This document shows, piece after piece, positions 56,441 to 64,000 of a stretch of DNA of 64,000 bases (its first letter is position 1; each line of letters opens with the position of its first letter). This DNA comes from Pyropia haitanensis (lineage: Eukaryota > Rhodophyta > Bangiophyceae > Bangiales > Bangiaceae). A program made the position numbers and the translations under genes. Below the pieces are notes generated by a model. It was not told where the DNA came from, ran no database searches, and saw only the letters and a program-made list of their open reading frames with translations. The stretch is taken from assembly GCA_008729055.1 (NCBI GenBank), contig SDUX01000008.1:1674001-1738000 (forward strand). The letters are read 5' to 3'.

Positions 56441-58336
56441 AACTGCCCATAGCGTCCAGGCTTCTGCGTGTAGGCAGATGCTATTTCCCGCCCGCCTCTC
56501 CGGGTAGCAAAGCGCGGAACAAACAGGGTGGCCCCGCCCACAGGGCGCGGCGCGTGCGAGGAATGAGAACAAAATTGCTCGCGAGGGGGTGAGGGTGCGA
56601 CGCGGTGGGGGGGACGAGGAGGGGGGGACGGCGCACTCGCCTCCCCCCTGACCCCCACACCTCCTAGGGTCGCCCCGCTGCCGCCGCCGCACTCCATCGA
56701 GGCGTGCCATGTGGGGAGCAGGGCCCCGCTACCGCCGCTGCCGATTCAGGTACCCGCACGCCCGCCTGGCCGGCCGGCCGCCCACGCGCACGCCCGCGCG
56801 CCTACCCATCCGCTGCCCCGCCCAGCGGCTGCGGCTCATCTCCCGCCCGCCGCCGCTGAAGCCGCCGCCGCCGCCCACGACGGTGCGTGACGCCACGCCC
56901 CTCTGCAGCCTCTGTACCTCTTGCCCGGCTCGTACCGTGCCGGCTCGTGCGCAGCTGGGCTCGTGCGCCACCGCCTCGTGTTCGGCCGGCTCGTCCGCGG
57001 CGGAGGCGGAGCGGGAAAAAACCAATGGGCCAGAGCCAGGGCGGACACATTGGCAGCCCGCCGCGCCGCGGCCGCTGCCGTAGGACCCCACAATAGGCGC
57101 GCAAGGGTGGGCAGCCGCCGTTGCGGGCGGCGGCGGGGCCGCGGCCGCGGCGGCGTGCGCGCGCAATGGTGGGGCCACGCGCGGCCGCGTGAGCCGTCAC
57201 ACCCACCTCCCCACAGCCACGGATGGCGGGCGTGGCTGGCGGCGGCGCCCCCGCCCCCTCAACCCGCCGCTCGTCAACGGTCGGCACGGCCGCCGCAAGC
57301 CACACAGCGGACACGGTCGCCTGCGCTGCCTCCGCCGCGTCGGCCACCGCCACCGCCTCCGCCGCCGCCGCCACTGCGGTACCCCACTATCCGCGGGCGG
57401 CGGGCGCACATGGGCATGACCGGAAGCGGCGGGGCGGGGGGAGAAGCGGGGAGCAAGGGGTGGGGGAGAGGGGCAAACGAGGAGCAGCAGTCATGGGGAG
57501 ACGAGCCCGAGGAGCGGAAGCGGGGGGGGGGAGACGCGAACGAGGAGCACAAGTGATGGGAGGGAGAGGGGGTGTGGTAGGGGCGTCCGCAGCGTCGCGT
57601 CGTTCGCGGCCTCCCCTCTGGCGCAGGGGGCGGGACGCGACGGTGGTGGCGCCGCCATCGACGCGAGGCGTGGGCGGCCCGCGGCAGGCCGCCCCGACCA
57701 CGCGGCGAGGCGGGGCAGCGCCGCGTTGGCCAGCGCGCGGCACGGGGCGGCGCTGGGGAGGGAGTGGGCGGCGGGCCGGGGAGGCATCGTCGCCGCGTGC
57801 CGCCCGTGTCCCGCGGCAAGATGTGTTGTGGTGCTGGGTGACCGGAACCAGGTTGCGGTCGGTCGGCCCTGGCCGCGCATGTACAGTATCCTCGCGGGGA
57901 AGAGGCCGTGGCCGTAATGAGCTGGATAGCACCTGTCTTGGTATGTATCGTGCGTGCCAAAAAAAACGACACATACAATATTGCGATGCTGCGATCCATT
58001 GGTCCAAAAGCCGGTGTACTGCATGTCTCAGTATTCTCACGTTCGCTTTTTGTGAGACGCACCATACTTTGAAGCGCTGTATACTGCGCCGGTCGTCCTG
58101 CTTTCCCGTGGCCGCGCTCTGCCGACCGTCGTTGTGCGCCCGAAGCCCGGTCGAGCCCCCCCCCCCGTCGTGGCTCAGCCCGCCCGGTCAAGCTTGGCCT
58201 CCCCCCCCTGCGCACTCGTTCCTCGCACCCCCTCCCCCATCGTGAGCACCCGCTTGCCAGACCGCCTCGCCCGCCAGTTGATGCCTGTTTCGTAGGCGAC
58301 GCTAGAAGTTCGTCCAGGCTGGAACAGGACCTCGCC
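56441..58336. other. Spacer between the inverted arms, no gene recognised
   Basis: GC-rich at 56560-57880, then a lower-GC patch at 57900-58100. Open frames here give Arg/Ala/Pro-rich translations without domains. Confidence 0.4.
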
Positions 58337-58481
58337 CCTACAGCTCTTCTCCAAAAAAATGTCGCACTCAGAAAGCGGTCCGATTGTGCCAATATCGACC
58401 TCTGAGGGGGCGTGGGGGCCGGTTCTGGCACAATCGGACCTCTTCCTGAGTGCGACACTTTTTTTTGGAGATGAGCTGTAT
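58337..58481. repeat. Foldback inverted repeat (arms about 55 bp)
   Basis: The left arm 58337-58391 contains CTACAGCTCTTCTCCAAAAA and TGTCGCACTCAG, then GGTCCGATTGTGCCA. The right arm 58426-58481, read in reverse, contains TACAGCTCATCTCC, the same A run, GTGTCGCACTCAGGAAGAGG and TCCGATTGTGCCA. Arms are about 90 percent alike around a loop of about 34 bp. It could be a MITE-like foldback element or a transcribed hairpin. It lies in a lower-GC island between the inverted duplication arms. Confidence 0.85.
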
Positions 58482-58853
58482 TGCAGGGGATTTGGGTGGA
58501 ATCTGCCCGTGCTTCACACTTTTGTTGCAACAAGTTCATGCCCAAAGCTTTGGTGACGCTTTACGGTACACGCGGGCGGGCGGCGTTCAGCTCAGCAAGC
58601 ACTCGCCTATCGAGAGAGCGGACGGACACGCGACCTCACCACCTGGTTCCGTTTGCCCAAACGAGGATCGCCCCCGCGCCGCACGGGGCGGCGGCGGCTG
58701 GTGCGCTGTGCCCCCTCCCCGCTCCCCATGCCTTCCCCCGCGTCGCCCCGTGTCGCATGCCGGCCAACGCGGCGCTGCCGCGTCTGGCGACGGTGGGCGG
58801 GCCCGCCACGGGTCGCCGCCGCCCGCGTCGACGGCGGCCCGCCGCCGCCACCG

Positions 58854-58909
<56 letters not shown>

Positions 58910-59104
58910 GCCGCCGCCGCCCCCGCCGCCGCCGCGTCGTGCCCCCCGCGGGAGGGACGCGGCGGATGACGCGGCGGCGGCACGAGGCTGCCCCCCGCAG
59001 CGCCTCGCCCCCCTCCCTGCCTCGGCTCGTCGCTTCCTTTTTCCATCCCGGCCCGTTCTCTGCCATGCTCATGGGTGTCCATCGCCTGCGGTGCGTGCCA
59101 CGGC

Positions 59105-59152
<48 letters not shown>

Positions 59153-59254
59153 ACGACGGCGAGCGGACATGCGTCAGCTGAACCGCGGCCGCACAGACGC
59201 ACGGGCGGACCGGCAGCAGGTCGGGCAGATGGGCGGGCGGTTGCAGTGGCCGTC
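58482..59254. other. Spacer with triplet repeats
   Basis: Contains (CCG)n at 58850-58930 and (GGC)n at 59104-59150. No gene is recognised. Confidence 0.45.
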
Positions 59255-59964
59255 ACGCCATGGACAGGAGCCCATTGTCCCGTATCATGGGCTGTGGTGC
59301 GTCGAGGTGGTGAGCGGAGGTGACGACCCGATTGGGCTGGGGCGGCCGGCCACGGGATCCCGTCGCTGCCTCTGACGCTCTGCCCAGCGGCGTGGCGCGG
59401 TGCTGCGGTGACGGCTGACAGGACGGTCGGCGGCGGCGGCAGCGGCGACGGCGGCAGCAGCAGCAGCGAGTGGGAGGCGCGGCAGCGACGGACGCGCCGG
59501 CGGAAGGAGGGCGGCGGTGCGGACGGTGCGGGGCGGGTGCCCGAACCTGGGCGGGGTCACCCCCCCTCCCCCTCGTCGCCGCGGCTGCCGCGGCGTCCGC
59601 GGCCGACGTGGCGGCTGCCGCCACGTCAGCCACAGCGCGGCTCCCTTTCCTTCACATCAGCCGCGGGCGCCACGGCTGCCGCCCCGCGCGGGCGGCGGCT
59701 GCCTGCCACGGGGCCGGGGGGGGTGGATGGGAGCGCACGGCGGCGGGCGCTCGTCTGCGGCCGTCGTTGGCGACTCTACGGTGGCCGCCGTCGCTGCTGC
59801 GGCAAGCGTGTCGTGGCGACGGTGGCGGGTGCCAGCGGCGGCCGCGGCGGCAGCGGTGCGCCGCCGCGGCGGCAGCGGTGCGCCGCCGCGTGTTGGGGGG
59901 GACGCTGTGCGGTTGGCCGCCCCGCCCCCCCCCCCGCGCCCCTCCCCGTCCACCCTCCCGCCGG

Positions 59965-59972
59965 TACATAAG
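59965..59972 (+). promoter_or_regulatory. TATA-like box of copy 2
   Basis: TACATAAG, 244 bp before the start codon at 60209, the same distance as in copy 1. Confidence 0.5.
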
Positions 59973-60208
59973 CGCCCGTCAGCAGCGGCACCTCATCCTC
60001 AGCCAACCGTCAACCCACAACACGCTCACCGCAGCACACTCGCCACGCCCGCCTCACCACACCCCGACGTCGCCCGCCCGCCCGGTCGTTGACCACCACC
60101 ACCCCCCGCGACGCCCACACCCCACCCGGTCAGCCCCAGCCGCTGCTCCCGCCGTTCCGGCTTGGCAGCTTCCGTCCCGCACTCGTCGTCACACCCGCCT
60201 TTGGCGCG

Positions 60209-60778
60209 ATGGCGTTCACCAAGTTCTTCACCTCGACCGCGACGCTGGTGGCGGCGCTGGCCGCGGCGGCCGCGGCGGGCACCCCCGCGGTCGGCGTGGC
60301 GCCGCCCATGGCCGGCCGCCAGTACTACGTGGCGACCCCTACGCCCGCCTACTACCCAATGCCCAGCACGCCAACGCCCGCGCCGGCGACGGCATCGCCT
60401 ACGCCGGTGCCGTACGAGCCGACCGCGTCGCCGACGCCGGTGCCGTACGAGCCGACGGCGTCGCCGACGCCCATCCCGTACGAGCCGACCGCGTCGCCGA
60501 CGCCCATCCCGTACGAGCCGACTGCGTCGCCGACGCCCGCGCCCGCGACGGCGTCGCCCACGCCCATCCCGTACGAGCCGACCGCGTCGCCCACGCCCAT
60601 CCCGTACGAGCCGACGGCGTCGCCGACGCCCATCCCGTACGAGCCGACGGCGTCGCCGACGCCCGCGCCCGCGACAGCGTCGCCGACGCCCATCCCGTAC
60701 GAGCCGACTGCGTCGCCCACACCGATTCCGTACGAGCCGACGGCGTCGCCCTCTCCCCGTCCGTACTACCGTCGCTAA
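60209..60778 (+). CDS. Secreted Pro/Thr/Tyr-rich repeat protein, copy 2 of a divergent pair
   Basis: 189 residues from the ATG at 60209 to TAA at 60776. The first 80 or so residues, including the signal peptide and [20 protein letters not shown], are the same as in copy 1. The repeats here are nearly all [11 protein letters not shown] or [11 protein letters not shown] with TPAPATA interruptions; the Val-type repeats of copy 1 are absent. It ends PSPRPYYRR. The near-identity of leader and 5' flank with a changed repeat section suggests a recent duplication followed by repeat reshuffling. Role as in copy 1: probable extracellular matrix or cell-wall protein. Confidence 0.82.
   Translation: MAFTKFFTSTATLVAALAAAAAAGTPAVGVAPPMAGRQYYVATPTPAYYPMPSTPTPAPATASPTPVPYEPTASPTPVPYEPTASPTPIPYEPTASPTPIPYEPTASPTPAPATASPTPIPYEPTASPTPIPYEPTASPTPIPYEPTASPTPAPATASPTPIPYEPTASPTPIPYEPTASPSPRPYYRR
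60385..60765 (+). repeat. 33-bp coding tandem repeats ([11 protein letters not shown])
   Basis: About eleven 33-bp units, each 11 codons, within copy 2, interrupted three times by shorter TPAPATA units. Confidence 0.85.
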
Positions 60779-62480
60779 TGCTAGAAGCGGACGCGAAGAG
60801 GGGGACTCGAGGGGGTTAGAGGGAGGGAGGCAGAGAGGGACGGAAGGAGGGGTGGCGGAAGTGGGCAGCGAGCGACCACTACGCTCCCCCGCCTGCTCCG
60901 CACTACTCTGCAGTCCACCCGGTGGGCGTCGTGCCCGCGGCGCATGGACAGGACCAAGTCCAAGGTTTGGTAGCAAGGACAAGATGGCAAGCATCGCTGC
61001 GGCGGTACGAGAGTAAATATTTCGTGCCCGCAAGTCGAAGGAACGGGTCCTCGGTTCGAAGCGGGGTCTGCCTCGCCGAATCCACGCTTTCCTCAAACCC
61101 GTCTCAGCGGCAAATCGCGGGCAATACCACCGCCGTCCGTCGTGTCTCCGCACCCCTCATACCCCGGGTATCCCAACGACCTCCTTGCCCCGCCTCCAGA
61201 ACCGTCCGCGCCGTGCCTTCCGCCCGTGGGTACCTCGACAGCCCACCCTCCTTCCGCTGCCGTCTCCCGCAATGCACTGGCAACAGAGCGCGGCGGTGTC
61301 TTGAGCGCTGCAGAGCGGTGGGTCGGAAGAGAATGTGTGGCAGGTCCTCGACTGTGCCGCGACTGCCAGCATGCGGTCGCTGCTTTGCTTTCGGCTGGGG
61401 CATCGTCGGCAGTGCTTGTCAAGCATGCACCACACGTGTGGACAAGAGGCTCCTTTCTCAGGGCAGTCTCTGACCTTTGAGAGGGGTGCAAGGGAGTGCA
61501 GGGCGCGGGCCTCAGCGAGCCAGTGCAGTGCTGCTGATGGCCAATACTGAGTCGATCGACCGGTCGCCGCGAGGGTGAGCAGCGTTCCGTGTTGCCACTT
61601 GGTCGTACCATCACCCTGCCCCGTAGCCCGCGACGCCACGCTGCCGCGGCCGCCGCTGTTCCTCCCTTTGTCTTTCTGGGCGCCCCGTAGTGGCACTCAC
61701 ATGGCAGCGGCTGTGCCCCCCACCGCCAGGTGTGCCCTCCGTCACGGGAAGCGCTGGGCCGCCTGCCCCGCGGCAGCCGACGGCGTGGTCACCAACACAA
61801 GTCACCGCGAGTGCCGCGCGGCCTACCAAGTGGGAGTGGGGAAGGGGGCGGAACGGATCATCGATGACCGTTACATCCCCCGCTCCCCGCACTCTGTGTG
61901 TGCGCCCAACTCAACAGCCAGGTCGGCAGTGCGCATAGTCCATTGCGCTCTGCGTTTGCACACATGCGCAAAGATGCAAGTCACTCTTTGATGGGCGCCG
62001 ACCGCACGCAAGCGCACCACGGACCGGCCGCTCCTGCTATTGCCGCGCGTGCTTGCCCACGCGGTGCCCGCACGCCGGATCCCGTCCCTCTTCCCCCCCC
62101 CCCGCGCGCGCCGCCTGCCTGTCAGAGAGCGGGCTCAGTCCATGATTCATCATGTCTCGCCCCTGAGCGAAAATCACTGCTATTGTCGGTCCCCATGGGG
62201 AGGGCCACTTATCCACAGTTGGGCTCATGAAGCGCTCTTGGTCCGTCGCACCAGTATCTCGGAAACGGCACTGCATAATCCTTGCACCACGCGCGAGACC
62301 CCTGCGTGGATCATCTCTCTGGGCGAGATTGTCCGTCGACTCGTCCTTGATCCCAAGGCCGACGATGGACTGTCTGTGCCACAACCGCCACCGCACGACG
62401 GTGGCGCCGGGTCCACACCGCGCAGGGGCGCCGCGGCGGCCGCCCCCGCGGGAGCGCCGCCGTCGTGACCGCCACCCGCC
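60779..62480. other. Intergenic region without recognisable genes
   Basis: Ordinary mixed composition, lower GC than the end of the window. No frame with a domain; no clear RNA gene was found by eye. Confidence 0.4.
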
Positions 62481-64000
62481 GCGTCGGCGCGGCGGCTTGG
62501 CCACCCCCCCCCCCCCCCCCCCCCCCGCCGTCGCTCCCCCCCCCCCCCACGCACAACCCACAATGGGGGCGCGTCCGGAAACCCCCACCCCCGCCGCGTC
62601 CACGCGCGACAACGACGGCGGCGGCCGCGGCCACCGCCGCCGCCGCGTCGGCGGCGGCGGCAGGGGCACGCCGGCGGGGTCAGCACCGCAGGTCCCGCCG
62701 CGTCGGCCGTGGTGGCGGCTGCGCTGGCGGGGTCTGCGCCCGCCGCGTCCCCCTTCCCCCCCCCCCGCCCCCCCCCCCGCCCACGCGCGGCGGTCCTTCC
62801 ACTGGCGGCCCAGCCTCCCTACCCCCCCCCCTCCCCCCCCCCTGCGGTGTATCTTCCGCCCTGCGACCCCCCCCACCGCTCACCGCGTGAGATACTGACG
62901 TGGGTGTTGTGGGCGGGGGGAGCAGTGGTGGGGGGGGGGGGGGGTGCGCCGCCGCTGCTCGGCGCCCGCCCCACCCGCGGCGGCGGGGGTTGAACAGCTC
63001 CGTGGCAAGGACCAGCGGGCCGGAGGGTGGGGGGGGGGGGGGGGAGGAGGGGGGGGGAGGAAGCCGCCAACGTCCCTCCCCACCCTTGGCGGCGCCCCCC
63101 CCCCCCCCCCCCGGCACCCCCCACGGGCACGTCCGCTTGGGCCGCCTCGCCGCGACGCTCCCCCCCCGCACCTCCGCCGGCCATGGGGTGCGCCCCGACT
63201 GGGTCACCGCGGGGGGGGGTCGCGTCGAGCAGCCGCCCCCCCCCCGCGCGCAGCAGCGGCGCACGCCACGCCGGGGCGGCGAGCCCGTCGGCGGCGTCCC
63301 CCCCCCCCCCCCCCCTCCCTCCCCCCCACGCCAGCCCACCTTCCACATAGCGGCGGACCCGCCACGCGTGGCGGCTGTGCCCATCCGCTCGGCCGCGGCG
63401 GCCGCCCGCCGGGGGGGGGGGGGGGCGCCGTCGGCTCGTCGACGCGCGCCGCGGCTCCCGCTGCGTGCACGGCCGGGGCGGGAGGAGCGGGGGGGGGGGG
63501 GTAAGGGGCGCGGGGGGTTGTGGGGGGGGGGGGGGGAAGGAGGGCGGCGGGAGAGCAGCGGCCGCAGGGGGGAGGGGGGGGCGCCGCTTGGGGTGGGGGG
63601 AGGCGCCACCCCTCCCCCCCTCCCCCCTTCCTGCCCCGCCGGCCGCGGCGGAGACCCGCCGGCGCCAGTCGAGCCGCGGCGGCCGCGGCGGCCGCATGGG
63701 ATCGGCGCCGCACCGACCGGCGGCGCGGGGGACCCCCCCCCGCGGCGAGCCGCCGCACCGGCTCGGCCGGTGAGCGGCGCCAACGGGGACGGGTGGAAGG
63801 TGCGTGTGGTCAGAGAGGGGCGGCGGGGGGGGAAAGGCGGGGGGGTGGGGGGGGGTGGTGGGGGGGGGGGCGGGGGGGAGCGCACCACCCCCGCGTTGGC
63901 CGCCGCCGGCCGCCCCCACCGCCCCCACCCGTCTGCCGACAGCACCAGCGGCGGCGGCGGTGGCCAGCCCCGCCCGCCCCGCCGCCGGCCGCCGCCGCCG
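62481..64000. other. Right-edge low-complexity region, possible fragmentary coding on minus strand
   Basis: Dense C and G tracts (62503-62525, 63028-63045, 63300-63317, 63824-63875). On the minus strand phrases such as GPLVLATELFNPRRRGW (about 63020-62970) and AWRAPLLRAGGGRLLDATPP (about 63270-63210) look like protein in different frames, separated by mononucleotide tracts. They could be parts of a gene entering from the right, but no family is recognised. Confidence 0.25.

Larger units (their letters stand above)
59255..60778 (+). repeat. Right arm of a large inverted duplication
   Basis: Matches 56440-54918 in reverse. Marker phrases shared by both arms include CCATGGCACAGG/CCATGGACAGG, then GTATCATGGG, and CTGACGCTCTGCCCAGCGGC. 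It contains gene copy 2 and its promoter. Homology stops at or just after the stop codons. Confidence 0.88.

Noticed and set aside
61010..61080. A GGTTCGAA-like phrase suggesting a tRNA T-arm near 61055
   Set aside because: No matching acceptor stem, D-arm or anticodon stem can be drawn around it.

Overview
The window reads as nuclear DNA of a very GC-rich, intron-poor eukaryotic alga. Genes have either no intron or one or two short GT-AG introns (donors GTACGT, GTGAGT, GTGCGC; acceptors CAG). The products are typically eukaryotic: cytosolic ribosomal protein uS7, mitochondrial processing peptidase beta, PICOT-type monothiol glutaredoxin and a GARP-type transcription factor. A plastid-targeted DUF4079 protein shows that the organism is photosynthetic. 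Extreme GC, third-position G/C codons, Ala/Gly/Pro-rich linkers and single-exon genes fit a bangiophyte red alga (Porphyra/Pyropia type). That placement is inference; no marker here proves it.

Layout, left to right. 1-9.9 kb: a family C69 peptidase (-) and RPS5/uS7 (-, two exons), with GC-rich spacers. 10-14.1 kb: a large predicted type II membrane protein (+) joining a GT-A glycosyltransferase domain to a fucosyltransferase-like domain, with reading-frame breaks mostly at G/C runs. 14.9-17.6 kb: PICOT-like glutaredoxin (-) and a two-repeat DUF1475-like membrane protein (-). 17.6-22.3 kb: a long low-complexity spacer. 22.4-24.0 kb: a secreted or membrane-anchored intradiol dioxygenase (+, three exons). 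24.6-31.5 kb: MPP-beta (+, two exons), then convergent glutamate dehydrogenase (-) and an alpha/beta hydrolase (-). 33-40 kb: a doubtful membrane protein (-), a 762-bp hAT-like element with a broken BED zinc finger, and a very long Ala/Pro-rich reading frame with a 267-bp tandem duplication. 41.2-45.7 kb: plastid DUF4079 protein (+), a KEKA-repeat protein (-) and a GARP transcription factor (-). 45.7-52.2 kb: mostly non-coding, including a lower-GC 2.4-kb island with a foldback repeat. 52.2-53.0 kb: a polyglycine-linker protein (+). 54.9-60.8 kb: a large inverted duplication carrying two divergent, near-identical genes for secreted Pro/Thr/Tyr repeat proteins, with a second foldback element between them. 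60.8-64 kb: no recognisable gene.

The genes do not form one pathway. Two technical points matter to the reader. First, several genes are intact only if the frame changes at long mononucleotide G or C runs, most simply explained by wrong homopolymer lengths in the assembly. Second, Ala/Arg/Gly/Pro-rich translations are open in all frames across much of the window, so open length alone is not evidence of a gene here.
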